This document shows positions 16,132 through 23,847 of a stretch of DNA of 36,775 bases, piece after piece (within the stretch, counting starts at the first letter, position 1; each line of letters opens with the position of its first letter). The position numbers and the translations under genes are program-made. The stretch comes from Burkholderiales bacterium. Its GTDB lineage: Bacteria; Pseudomonadota; Gammaproteobacteria; Burkholderiales; Burkholderiaceae_C. Location of the stretch: contig JAFKGE010000050.1 in the NCBI GenBank assembly GCA_017307865.1, forward strand, positions 1 to 36,775, in the 5' to 3' direction. The notes beneath the pieces are model-generated. The model did not search any database, was not told the origin of the DNA, and saw only the letters and a list, made by a program, of their open reading frames with translations.

Positions 16132-17078
16132 CTAATAAGTCAGCCAGTTCGAGCAAGGTTGCGCACCCGTGGTCTTCCGAGCCCCTGCTCGCAAAGGCGT
16201 TGCGCTACGCACAAGAAATGCACCATCTTTCCCGAGAGGATTGGCGATTTGGTCTTACATCGGCGTTCGTTCTTGAGTTCTTGGCTCGCAGCACACTGGC
16301 AGCGACGAGCCCAGCCCTACTTGCTGACCCCAAGGATTGGAACAACCTTTACTTCGCACTTGGTAGACAGCCTACGGCGCCGAAGTTCATTCCCAAGTCA
16401 ATCGATTCTTCCTCAGTCTTGACACGGCTTCGCGACATCATTCCGGCGTTTACAACAGAACTTGAGGGATTCGCGGCACAGCACCTCAATCGACGAAACG
16501 AAGAGCTTCACACAGGAGCGATCCCCTTTGAAGGGCTTCCGACAACGTGGCTTGCCCCTTTCTATCAAACATGCCAAGTGCTACTCGCATCGGTGTCGCT
16601 GGATCTTGATTACCTGTTTGGTGCCGACGAAGCCAAACTTGCAGAAACGTTGATCTCGGCGTCACGTGACGAATCCGCTAGAGCTGTGCAAAAGGCCATC
16701 TCTGCGCACAAAACTGTTTGGGAAGCTAAAGATGTGGCTGAACGCGAGCCACTTTCTCAGAAGGCTGGGATCTGGGCTACTCGTCAACATGGGCATCGAG
16801 TCACGTGTCCTGCCTGCGCCAGCCAAGCGTTAGTCATGGGCACAGCGATTTCGGCACCAGTGAAACGCCTTGAAGACGATCTCATCATAGAAGTGCAAGA
16901 TCACTTGCCGACCAAGTTCGAGTGCGTTGCCTGCAACCTGAAGATTGCCGGTCTTTCCCAACTTGCTGCGTGCGGTTTGGGAGCGACATACAAGTCCACT
17001 TCGACCTACGACGCGGCCGATTACTACGCGCCGGAAGATCGGTACGAAGAATTCGAAGACGACAATAACGAGTATTGA
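16128..17078 (+). CDS. HEPN-like plus zinc-ribbon protein (island gene 2), family unknown
   Basis: Protein of 316 aa, not recognised as a named family. The first 215 residues look all-helical and contain HLNRRNEELHTG, with R123-N-x3-H128 matching the R-(N/D/H)-x(3-4)-H motif of HEPN ribonuclease domains. A four-Cys ribbon follows: CPAC (227-230) and CVAC (266-269), 35 residues apart. The C-terminus is acidic and rich in Tyr/Asp (EDRYEEFEDDNNEY). It starts inside the stop of the dioxygenase gene, so the two are made together. Codon use is A/T-richer than the chromosome. A nuclease or nucleic-acid-sensing role, perhaps in defence, is an inference from the HEPN motif and ribbon only. Confidence 0.6.
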   Translation: MTNKSASSSKVAHPWSSEPLLAKALRYAQEMHHLSREDWRFGLTSAFVLEFLARSTLAATSPALLADPKDWNNLYFALGRQPTAPKFIPKSIDSSSVLTRLRDIIPAFTTELEGFAAQHLNRRNEELHTGAIPFEGLPTTWLAPFYQTCQVLLASVSLDLDYLFGADEAKLAETLISASRDESARAVQKAISAHKTVWEAKDVAEREPLSQKAGIWATRQHGHRVTCPACASQALVMGTAISAPVKRLEDDLIIEVQDHLPTKFECVACNLKIAGLSQLAACGLGATYKSTSTYDAADYYAPEDRYEEFEDDNNEY

Positions 17079-17168
17079 GCGTAACGGTATTGTCCGACCC
17101 GTCCTTTCAACGATGGGGTTTGGCGCAACCATGAACGCCTGTTTTAGCTGACCTGACGGACCACAACG

Positions 17169-17190
17169 GGTCGAAAGTGGGCATTCGACC
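17169..17190. terminator. Stem-loop behind the island pair
   Basis: GGTCGAA (17169-17175) and TTCGACC (17184-17190) are exact 7-bp arms with an 8-nt loop. There is no T-run after it. It lies in the 200-bp stretch between the island pair and the converging tacT gene, where nothing else was recognised. It may help end transcription from one or both sides. Confidence 0.35.
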
Positions 17191-17280
17191 GACTCTGGCG
17201 AGCGCCGGCATCCAGCCTAAAGCGGACACGCAACCCGCCGTCACGGCAGCCCTACTGCCTTGCACGTCCCGGCGTCGATT

Positions 17281-17781
17281 TCAGACACCGCGAACAGTTT
17301 CCAATGGCAAGAACACGGTCAGCGGCGCATCTGGCAACGCGATGAAGCCGTGGTGTCGATAGAACGCGAGCGCGGCTTCGTCCTTGGCGTCAACGATCAG
17401 CGCGTGGGCCGCAATTTCCGATCGCGCTGCGCGCATCAATGCATCGGCCAGTAGCCCGCCGCCAAGGCCCATGCCCTTGAAGCGATGATCAATGGCGAGC
17501 CGGCCCATGCGCACGGTCGGAACGGTGGGGTAGCGGGGCAGCCGCTTTCGTGTGTCGGCTGGCAGATCGATCAGCGATACGCTGCTGGATGCCAGTGTGT
17601 AGTAGCCGGCGATCCGCTCGTCATTCGTCACGGCCACAAAGCACGAGGCAAAGCGACGACGTACGTCTTGCGTGGCCTGTTGTTGCAGATAGCGGTTGAG
17701 CGGCTCGGACTCGCAATCGAACGCGCTGCGGTCGTGCCGGGCGGTATCCAGCAGCGCGATTCGAAACGGCGGGCGGTTCAT
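17281..17781 (-). CDS. GNAT-family toxin of a TacA/TacT-type toxin-antitoxin pair
   Basis: Protein of 166 aa with a GNAT acetyltransferase fold. MGRLAIDHRFKGMGLGGGLL holds the acetyl-CoA pyrophosphate loop (R-F-K-G-M-G-L-G), and AFYRHHGF is the C-terminal signature. FDCESEPLNRYLQQQATQD near residues 22-40 is the classical start of TacT/AtaT-like toxins. These acetylate the amino group of charged tRNAs and block translation. Its ATG overlaps the stop of the DUF1778 antitoxin by four bases. Confidence 0.9.
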   Translation of the reverse strand: MNRPPFRIALLDTARHDRSAFDCESEPLNRYLQQQATQDVRRRFASCFVAVTNDERIAGYYTLASSSVSLIDLPADTRKRLPRYPTVPTVRMGRLAIDHRFKGMGLGGGLLADALMRAARSEIAAHALIVDAKDEAALAFYRHHGFIALPDAPLTVFLPLETVRGV

Positions 17782-18053
17782 TCAGCGCGTACGAGATCGC
17801 GCTGGCGCTTGAACGCGCGCTTGAGGGCCGGTGCGGGGTGCGCCGGCTCCAGCAGGGCCTGTGCAAAGAGCTCCTGATCGCGGACCGAGAGTTGAATGAC
17901 GCTCGACTGTTGAATGGCCTGCTGCGCGGCTTGCTGGACGGCCGCGACGACAAAATCGGTCATGGTGCGTCCCTGCAACTCGGCGGCACGCTTGAGCTGC
18001 GCATGCAGCTCGGTGCTGATGCGGGCTTCGAGACGGGCGGTGGCAGTTGACAT
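17778..18053 (-). CDS. DUF1778 (TacA-like) antitoxin
   Basis: Protein of 91 aa. The first half is a ribbon-helix-helix DNA-binding domain (TARLEARISTELHAQLKRAA, then LQGRTMTDFVVAAVQQAA). The C-terminal half, with FAQALLEPAHPAPALKRAF, would wrap and block the toxin. It represses its own promoter in known TacAT systems, matching the palindrome 22 bp upstream. A Shine-Dalgarno-like AAAGGA precedes the ATG at 18053. Confidence 0.9.
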   Translation of the reverse strand: MSTATARLEARISTELHAQLKRAAELQGRTMTDFVVAAVQQAAQQAIQQSSVIQLSVRDQELFAQALLEPAHPAPALKRAFKRQRDLVRAE

Positions 18054-18074
18054 GATGAGGTCCTTTGCGTCGAT

Positions 18075-18095
18075 TTTACGGCAAATTGCCGTAAA
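18075..18095. promoter_or_regulatory. Palindromic operator of the toxin-antitoxin operon
   Basis: TTTACGGCAA-A-TTGCCGTAAA has perfect 10-bp arms around one base. It lies 22-42 bp upstream of the antitoxin ATG, in the 75-bp gap behind uvrA. On the minus strand its distal arm contains TAAAAT (18078-18073), a likely -10, so binding there would block RNA polymerase. It is the expected site for the ribbon-helix-helix antitoxin. Confidence 0.75.
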
Positions 18096-18128
18096 TCATC
18101 AGAATCACCATGCGATGGTGGCGCGGCT

Positions 18129-21100
18129 TCAGGATGAGTTTGAGCGCAGATGCGCCTTCAAATACCGCCCCGTAAAACTCCCCGCATTCCCCGCCACCGC
18201 CTCCGGCGTGCCCTGCGCCACCACGGTGCCGCCGCCGGCGCCGCCTTCGGGGCCCATGTCGATGATCCAGTCGGCGGTCTTGATGACGTCCAGGTTGTGC
18301 TCGATGACGACGATGGTGTTGCCGGCCTCGACCAGTTGCTGCAGCACCTTCAGCAGCAGTTCGATGTCGGCAAAGTGCAGGCCGGTGGTGGGCTCGTCCA
18401 GGATGTAGAGCGTGCGGCCGGTGTCGCGCTTGCTCAGTTCCAGCGCCAGCTTGACGCGCTGCGCCTCGCCGCCCGACAGGGTGGTGGCGCTCTGGCCCAG
18501 GGTGATGTAGGACAGGCCCACGTCCAGCAGGGTTTGCAGCTTGCGCGCAATCGCCGGCTGGTCGGCAAAGAAGGCGGCGGCCTGCTCCACCGTCAGGTCC
18601 AGGATTTGCGCGATGTCGCGGCCCTTCCACTGCACTTCCAGCGTCTCGCGGTTGTAGCGCCGGCCGTGGCAGACGTCGCAGGGCACGTACACGTCGGGCA
18701 AGAAGTGCATCTCGACCTTGACCACGCCGTCGCCCTGGCAGGCCTCGCAGCGCCCGCCGCCCGAGCCCTGCGGCACGTTGAAACTGAAGCGCCCGGGGCC
18801 GTAGCCGCGCTCGCGCGCCGTCGCCGTCTCGGCCATCAGCTCGCGGATGGGGGTGAACAGGCCCGTGTAAGTGGCCGGGTTGCTGCGTGGCGTGCGGCCG
18901 ATGGGGCTTTGGTCGACGGCGATGACCTTGTCGAACTGCTCCAGCCCTTCGATGGCCTGCATGGGCGCGGGCTCGGCGTGGGCGCGGTGGATTTCGCGCG
19001 CCGCGGCGGCGTACAGCGTGTCGTTGACCAGGGTGCTCTTGCCCGAGCCCGAAACGCCGGTCACGCAGGTGAGCAGGCCGACGGGGAAGTCGACGGTGAC
19101 GTTCTTCAGGTTGTTGCCATGCGCGCCGACGATGCGCAGCGCGCCCTCACCCCTACCCCCTCCCAGGGGGATAGGGGGCAAATCCGGTGTGGTTGATCGC
19201 CCTCGCCCTGTGGGGGTGCGCGTGGGTTGAGCCGCAAGAGTTTCAGGTGTTTTAGGGCCATCGCGCTTGTCTGACAAGCGCGAGCAGCTATCATTTTTGA
19301 ATTTCCGGCGTTTCTTGGGCACAGCAATGGTTCGCTCGCCACGCAAGAACTGGCCGGTCACGGACTCGGCTGCGGCGGCCACCTGGGCAAACGTGCCCTG
19401 CGCCATCACGCGCCCGCCGTGCACGCCGGCGCCGGGGCCCAGGTCGATGATGTGGTCGGCCTCGCGCATCATGTCCTCGTCGTGCTCGACGACGAGCACG
19501 CTGTTGCCCAGGTCGCGCAGGTGCTTGAGCGTGGCGATCAGGCGGTCGTTGTCGCGCTGGTGCAGGCCGATGCTGGGCTCGTCCAGCACATACATCACGC
19601 CCGTCAGGCCGCTGCCGATCTGGCTGGCCAGGCGAATGCGCTGCGCCTCGCCGCCGGAGAGGGTCTCGGCGCTGCGCTCCAGGCTCAGGTACGACAGGCC
19701 GACGTCGTTGAGAAACTGCAGGCGGTTGCCGATCTCGCGCACCACCTTGGCGGCGATCTCGGCCTTGGCGCCCGTCAGCTGCAGCGCGTCGAAGTAGGCC
19801 TTGGCCTCGCCCAGCGTGACGTGGCTGACCTGGTAGATGGCCCGGCGTTGGTCGCCCTCGCCAATGAACACGTGGCGCGCCGAGGCGTTCAGGCGCGTGC
19901 CGCCGCAGTCGGGGCAGGGCTGCTGGCTGCGATAGCGCGCCAGCTCCTCCCGCACCACGGCCGAATCGGTTTCGCGATAGCGCCGAGCCATGTTCGGCAG
20001 GATGCCTTCGAAGGGGTGCTTCTTGCTGACCTTCTTGCCGGCCGAGGCACCACTGTCGAAGGTGTAGCTGAACTTGATTTGCTCCTCGCCCGAGCCGTGC
20101 AGGACGACGTGCTGCACGGCGGCGGGCAGATCCTCGAACGGCGTGTCGACGCTGAACTTGTAGTGCGCGGCCAGCGACTCGATCAGGGCGAAGTAATAGC
20201 CGTTGCGCCGGTCCCAGCCCTTGATGGCGCCGCTGGCCAGGCTCAGGCTGGGGAAGGCCACCACGCGCTCCACGTCGAACACCTCGGTGGTGCCCAGGCC
20301 GTCGCAGCTGGGGCAGGCGCCGGCTGGGGCGTTGAACGAGAACAGGCGCGGCTCCAGCGCGGCGATGGAGTGGTTGCACACCGGGCAGGCGAAGGTGCTG
20401 TTGAACAGATGCTCCTTCTCACCATCCATCTCCAGCGCGATGGCCCGCCCGCCCGCCAGGCGCAGCGCGGCTTCCAGGCTGTCGGCCAGGCGCGCCTTGA
20501 TGTCCTCGCGCACCTTCAGGCGGTCGACCACGACGTCGATGTCGTGCTTGTCGTTTTTCTTGAGCGCCGGCAGCTCGGTGGCCTCGACGATCTGCCCGTC
20601 GATGCGAAAGCGCACATAGCCCTGCGCCTGCATCTGCGCCAGCAGCTCGCCGAACTCGCCCTTCTTCTCGCGCGCCACCGGCGCCAGGATCATCAGCCGC
20701 GTCTCGGCCGGCAGCGCCAGCACGGCGTCCACCATCTGGCTTACCGTCTGGATGGTGAGCGGCAAATCGTGCACCGGGCAATACGGCGTGCCGGCGCGGG
20801 CAAACAGCAGGCGCAGGTAGTCGTGAATCTCGGTCACCGTGCCTACGGTCGAGCGCGGGTTGTGGCTGGTGGCCTTCTGCTCGATGGCAATCGCCGGCGA
20901 CAGACCCTCGATCAGGTCCACGTCGGGCTTGTCCATCAGCTGCAGAAACTGCCGCGCGTAGGCCGACAGGCTTTCCACGTAGCGGCGCTGGCCCTCGGCA
21001 TACAGCGTGTCGAAGGCCAGGCTGGACTTGCCCGAGCCCGACAGGCCGGTGATGACCACCAGCTGGTCCTTGGGGATGTCCAGGTCGACGTTCTTCAGGT

Positions 21101-21212
21101 TGTGCGTGCGCGCGCCGCGAATGCTGATGCGCTGCTGGCGCAGCGCGGCGGCCAGGGGCAGGCCGTCGGCGTCGTCGGGACGGGGCGGGGCGTGAAAGGC
21201 GAGATCATTCAT
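18129..21212 (-). CDS. uvrA: UvrA, excinuclease ABC subunit A, with an inserted repeat-derived linker
   Basis: Protein of 1027 aa, longer than the usual 940-970. It is the damage-sensing ATPase of nucleotide excision repair. Walker A sequences are [14 protein letters not shown] and [17 protein letters not shown] signatures are [14 protein letters not shown] and [14 protein letters not shown]; Walker B parts are [11 protein letters not shown] and [11 protein letters not shown]. Zinc sites CPVC/CPSC, CPDC and CEAC/CDVC are all kept. Between the first ABC half (ending VPKKRRK) and the second (starting [11 protein letters not shown]), about residues 636-690, is an extra Pro/Arg/Gly-rich linker. 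Its DNA (19144-19302) consists largely of two unrelated intergenic repeat types, read through with no stop and in frame. The rest of the protein looks intact and should be active. Confidence 0.95.
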   Translation of the reverse strand: MNDLAFHAPPRPDDADGLPLAAALRQQRISIRGARTHNLKNVDLDIPKDQLVVITGLSGSGKSSLAFDTLYAEGQRRYVESLSAYARQFLQLMDKPDVDLIEGLSPAIAIEQKATSHNPRSTVGTVTEIHDYLRLLFARAGTPYCPVHDLPLTIQTVSQMVDAVLALPAETRLMILAPVAREKKGEFGELLAQMQAQGYVRFRIDGQIVEATELPALKKNDKHDIDVVVDRLKVREDIKARLADSLEAALRLAGGRAIALEMDGEKEHLFNSTFACPVCNHSIAALEPRLFSFNAPAGACPSCDGLGTTEVFDVERVVAFPSLSLASGAIKGWDRRNGYYFALIESLAAHYKFSVDTPFEDLPAAVQHVVLHGSGEEQIKFSYTFDSGASAGKKVSKKHPFEGILPNMARRYRETDSAVVREELARYRSQQPCPDCGGTRLNASARHVFIGEGDQRRAIYQVSHVTLGEAKAYFDALQLTGAKAEIAAKVVREIGNRLQFLNDVGLSYLSLERSAETLSGGEAQRIRLASQIGSGLTGVMYVLDEPSIGLHQRDNDRLIATLKHLRDLGNSVLVVEHDEDMMREADHIIDLGPGAGVHGGRVMAQGTFAQVAAAAESVTGQFLRGERTIAVPKKRRKFKNDSCSRLSDKRDGPKTPETLAAQPTRTPTGRGRSTTPDLPPIPLGGGRGEGALRIVGAHGNNLKNVTVDFPVGLLTCVTGVSGSGKSTLVNDTLYAAAAREIHRAHAEPAPMQAIEGLEQFDKVIAVDQSPIGRTPRSNPATYTGLFTPIRELMAETATARERGYGPGRFSFNVPQGSGGGRCEACQGDGVVKVEMHFLPDVYVPCDVCHGRRYNRETLEVQWKGRDIAQILDLTVEQAAAFFADQPAIARKLQTLLDVGLSYITLGQSATTLSGGEAQRVKLALELSKRDTGRTLYILDEPTTGLHFADIELLLKVLQQLVEAGNTIVVIEHNLDVIKTADWIIDMGPEGGAGGGTVVAQGTPEAVAGNAGSFTGRYLKAHLRSNSS
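19144..19178. repeat. CCCTCACCCC-type palindromic repeat inside uvrA
   Basis: CCCTCACCCC is followed by a long hairpin: CCCCTA-CCCCCT, loop CCC, then AGGGGG-A-TAGGGG (12 pairs with one bulged A). It matches the element behind ovoA at 10823-10855 read on the opposite strand. Here it lies within the uvrA coding sequence and encodes part of the Pro/Gly-rich linker. Confidence 0.75.
19251..19302 (+). repeat. Dispersed CAAGCGC-AGCAGCTAT repeat, copy D, inside uvrA
   Basis: TTTAGGGCCATCGCGCTTGT is followed by CTGACAAGCGCGAGCAGCTAT and CATTTTTGAATTTC. The core is identical to the other copies, but this one lies in the uvrA coding sequence. On the uvrA strand it encodes about residues 637-654 ([17 protein letters not shown]). 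It also holds CGCGCTTGTC-TGACAAGCGCG, an 8-10-bp palindrome. Confidence 0.85.
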
Positions 21213-21281
21213 GGCGGGCGGCCCTGTGCGCAGGGCAACCCAGCATTATCGGTTTTTGGGTGCAAGCGTGCACATCAGCCG

Positions 21282-21971
21282 TCACGGTCGCGCCCAGTTG
21301 CCCATCAGTCGCGCGGGATGTGGCACCGTGATCTTGCGCCCGCTGACCTGCAGCAGCCCGGCCTGCTGCAGCTCTTGCAGGATGCGCGAGAAATGCTCCG
21401 GTGTCAGGTTCAGGTGCGAGGCGATGGCGCCCTTGGTGGCCGGCAGGGTGAGGGCGAAGGGTGCTGCGGGGTCGTCGCAGTGGCGCAGCAGCCAGGTCAC
21501 GAAGCGCTCGGTGCCATTGCCGAGCGCCTGCAGCTCCAGTTCTTGCACCAGACTTTCCACGCGCCGGCTCAGGCCCACGAGCATGAGGCGCGCAAAGCGC
21601 GGGTTGCGTTCCAGCTCGTCGAACACCGCCTGCTTGGGCACCTGCAGCAGCAGCGCGTCGCTGGCGACCTCGGCGCTCACCACCGCTGGCCGTTCCAGGA
21701 ACATCATCGGCTCGCCCAAGCTGTGGCCGGGCCCGGCGACGCCGGTCAGCCGCGTGCCGCCCTTGGGCTTGTGGCCTACCAGGCGCACCTGGCCGTAGAC
21801 GATGACGTACAGGCCGCCCAAGCGCTCGCCGCGGCGAAACACAGGGTCACCGCGCTTGAAGGCGTGCCGCGTCGTGGCCGCCGCCAGTCGCGCCAGCGTG
21901 GCCTTGTCCAGCGCCTGGAACAGCGGCAGCCGCGCCAGCAGGGTTTCAGCGGGGATTTCGCGCGGGGCCAT
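21282..21971 (-). CDS. Crp/Fnr-family transcription regulator, Dnr-like
   Basis: Protein of 229 aa. The effector domain is about 1-130 (LPLFQALDKATLARLA, FRRGERLGGLYVIVYGQVRL), then the dimer helix and a helix-turn-helix (ATKGAIASHLNLTPEHFSRI). The recognition helix has E-x-x-S-R (PEHFSR), the set that reads TTGAT-type half-sites in Fnr and Dnr. The N-terminal Fe-S cysteines of Fnr are absent, so it is closer to Dnr/NNR (NO-responsive) or a plain CooA/Crp relative. Its start lies 26 bp inside the S26 peptidase gene, so it belongs to the same operon, behind a DnrO-like and a NiSOD-like gene. Confidence 0.82.
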   Translation of the reverse strand: MAPREIPAETLLARLPLFQALDKATLARLAAATTRHAFKRGDPVFRRGERLGGLYVIVYGQVRLVGHKPKGGTRLTGVAGPGHSLGEPMMFLERPAVVSAEVASDALLLQVPKQAVFDELERNPRFARLMLVGLSRRVESLVQELELQALGNGTERFVTWLLRHCDDPAAPFALTLPATKGAIASHLNLTPEHFSRILQELQQAGLLQVSGRKITVPHPARLMGNWARP

Positions 21972-22455
21972 GCCCGAGCGTAGCGCCAACCGGCCCTGGC
22001 CTGCGGGTTCGATCCGGTTCGGCACCTGGGCCGCGCTGCGGTGCACGCCACGGCGGCAGCCAACCCCGCCCGACGATTCTGCCGACGATGGCCTCGCGCG
22101 CGATGTAGGGCTGGCGCCAGCTGCGGCTGTCGTTGGAGGCATCGCGGTGGTCACCCAGCAGCAGATAGTGACCCGGCGGCACCTGAAAGCTGTCGGTGAA
22201 CACCGAGCGGCTGGCGTAGGGCTCGGCCAGCGGCCGGCCGTCGATGTGTACCTGGCCCGCGCGCAAGTCCACCGTTTCGCCCGGCAGGCCAACGATGCGC
22301 TTGACCACGCGCCGGCCCAGCTCGCGCGAATCGGCCACCACGATGTCGCCGCGCCGCGGCGTGGCGCGCCGCCCCAGCCGCAAGGTCAGCGCCAGGGCGC
22401 CGTCCCGCAGCGTGGGCGCCATCGAGTGCGATTGCACGCGGGTGAGCCAGGCCAT
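21946..22455 (-). CDS. S26-family signal peptidase, like the Ni-SOD maturation protease (SodX)
   Basis: Protein of 169 aa. Type I signal peptidase boxes are complete: SMAPTLRDG with Ser11, VVKRIVGLPGETV with Lys52, and GDHRDASNDSR (101-111). There is no N-terminal membrane anchor, since the Ser box begins at residue 11, as in the small SodX-like proteases encoded beside nickel superoxide dismutase. I start it at the ATG at 22455 because this lies one base after the TGA of the NiSOD-like gene; earlier ATGs lie inside that gene. The last 35 residues (PPWRAPQRGPGAEPDRTRRP...) are outside the peptidase fold and overlap the regulator start. Confidence 0.82.
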   Translation of the reverse strand: MAWLTRVQSHSMAPTLRDGALALTLRLGRRATPRRGDIVVADSRELGRRVVKRIVGLPGETVDLRAGQVHIDGRPLAEPYASRSVFTDSFQVPPGHYLLLGDHRDASNDSRSWRQPYIAREAIVGRIVGRGWLPPWRAPQRGPGAEPDRTRRPGPVGATLGHGPARNPR

Positions 22456-22456
22456 G

Positions 22457-23062
22457 TCAGTGCCCGCAGCCGCCGCCACCATGCCCATGGTGCCCGTGCC
22501 CGTGGGCGTGCTCATGGTCGTGGCCTTCGGCGTATTTGAAGAACGACACGTAGGCGTCCATGTAGCTGCGCGCGGCGGGCAGGTCGTCGTCGTTGAAGTG
22601 CTTCAGCGCGATCGCCTGGTCGAAACGCTTTTCCAGCTCGGGCCAGCGCGCGGCGTCGATCAGGCCGCGCAGCGGCTCGATGCTGCCGCGCTCCAGCGCC
22701 TCGTCGGCGGCGCGCACCTGGGGCGGGATGGCGGTGCCCGCGGGCTTGATGCCGTCGTAGCCTGCGCCTTCGCCGGCGCGGTGGATGCGCACCAGGTTCT
22801 CCAGGAACCACTGCTCGGCCAGCGCCGCGGCCTCGCCACCGGCGGCGCGCACCCTCGCGGCGCGCTCGAAGATGCCGCGCAACTCGGCTTCGCCCTCGGG
22901 CTGTACCCATTTGAGGGCGATGTTGACCTTGCCCGTGCTCAGCGCGCGGCGGCCATCCGCAACCGCGGGGCCGTCGGCCGTGTCGCAGTGCGCCGAGGCG
23001 GGACGGATGACGAGGCCCGTGATCGACGAGGCCAGGGTGCGCAGGAACGTGTTGAAAGTCAT
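22457..23062 (-). CDS. Nickel-SOD-like (DUF6448-type) secreted protein with His-rich tail
   Basis: Protein of 201 aa. A 24-residue leader ends in PASA, so cleavage would expose HCDTADGPAV. Mature His1 and Cys2 of nickel superoxide dismutase (HCDLPC...) are kept, but Cys6, the second nickel thiolate, is replaced by Asp (residue 30). The following helical region (NIALKWVQPEGEAELRGIF, ENLVRIHRAGEGAGYDGIKP) fits what I remember of DUF6448. The C-terminus, HDHEHAHGHGHHGHGGGGCGH, is a clear metal-binding tail. A strong AGGAG precedes the ATG. The S26 peptidase gene follows one base later. Nickel or another metal is a likely ligand; SOD activity is doubtful without Cys6. Confidence 0.75.
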   Translation of the reverse strand: MTFNTFLRTLASSITGLVIRPASAHCDTADGPAVADGRRALSTGKVNIALKWVQPEGEAELRGIFERAARVRAAGGEAAALAEQWFLENLVRIHRAGEGAGYDGIKPAGTAIPPQVRAADEALERGSIEPLRGLIDAARWPELEKRFDQAIALKHFNDDDLPAARSYMDAYVSFFKYAEGHDHEHAHGHGHHGHGGGGCGH

Positions 23063-23089
23063 GAGGATCTCCTTCTGAATGTGGGCCGC

Positions 23090-23581
23090 TCAGTGAGCGA
23101 CCGGCAGGGCCCGGAAGCCGGGGTGGTCGAAATGGGTTCGGTATTGATTGACGGCCTGCGCCACATGCATCAGCCCGTCAGCGGCCTCGGTGCCGGCGGT
23201 CTTGCCGTTCATGGCGTCGACGCCGGCGCCGATGTCGGCGATCACCAGGTGCAACTGGGCGTCGGCCTCGGGCGCGAGCTTGCAGTTTTGGACGATGAAG
23301 GCGACTTCCTGCTCGATCCTGCCTGCCAGGTCGCGATACTGCGCGGGCTGCAGCGTGCCGGCGTGGGCGGCCTTCAGCTTCGGCGCCACCAGACCGCGGA
23401 TGTTGTCCATGCCTTGGCGCAGCGGCGCGTCGGTGCTCCACTTGCGGCCCTGGTTCAGCGTCAGTTCCTGCGGGACGGAGCTGCCGTGGTCGTGCCCGGC
23501 GGTTTGCGCCTGCACGGGCGCGCCCAGCGCCAGCAGGGTGGCCACGGCGGTCGCGGCCAGGGTCCATTTCAGTGCTTTCAT
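23090..23581 (-). CDS. DnrO-like periplasmic protein
   Basis: Protein of 163 aa with a signal peptide (MKALKWTLAATAVATLLALG, cut near PVQAQ) and a helical mature part: HDHGSSVPQELTLNQGRKWS, TDAPLRQGMDNIRGLV, and a C-terminal DIGAGVDAMNG/DGLMHVAQAVNQYRTHFDHPGF. It resembles the small secreted DnrO proteins linked to denitrification and NO response in pseudomonads; this is from memory and the molecular role is not known. It is the first gene of the operon dnrO-like, NiSOD-like, S26 peptidase, regulator. Confidence 0.6.
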   Translation of the reverse strand: MKALKWTLAATAVATLLALGAPVQAQTAGHDHGSSVPQELTLNQGRKWSTDAPLRQGMDNIRGLVAPKLKAAHAGTLQPAQYRDLAGRIEQEVAFIVQNCKLAPEADAQLHLVIADIGAGVDAMNGKTAGTEAADGLMHVAQAVNQYRTHFDHPGFRALPVAH

Positions 23582-23674
23582 GTCCTTCTCCAACGGTTGG
23601 CAGCAGCCGTACATCGACTGCATGGACGATTCGAGAAGGGGGCGGCCCGGCCGTTCCGGCAAACCCGCCGCTTC

Positions 23675-23688
23675 TTGGGAAACATCAA
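23675..23688. promoter_or_regulatory. Candidate Fnr/Dnr box upstream of the dnrO-like operon
   Basis: On the minus strand the site reads TTGAT-GTTT-CCCAA, eight of ten matches to TTGAT-N4-ATCAA. It lies about 94 bp upstream of the DnrO-like ATG, in the 266-bp divergent region shared with the secreted protein at 23848. The operon encodes a regulator with the matching E-x-x-S-R recognition helix. Nothing else was recognised in this gap. Confidence 0.4.
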
Positions 23689-23847
23689 GAAATGGGCGTG
23701 CCGGCGCCGGTGAACGTCCGTTTGCACGCCATTTCAGCCGCTCGCGGGGCGGCGCTCGCCCTGTGCCATTTGGCCGATGGCGCGACTGGGCGATCGAACC
23801 TAGCATCGCATGCGCGCCGCCCGCGTGAGGTGGCGTTGGGGAACGCC

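Noticed and set aside
17079-17280. An integron attC site or recombination site behind the island pair
   Set aside because: GCGTAAC-like and GTTTTAG-like stretches occur but do not form paired R'/R'' boxes with inverted L boxes; only a short stem-loop remains.
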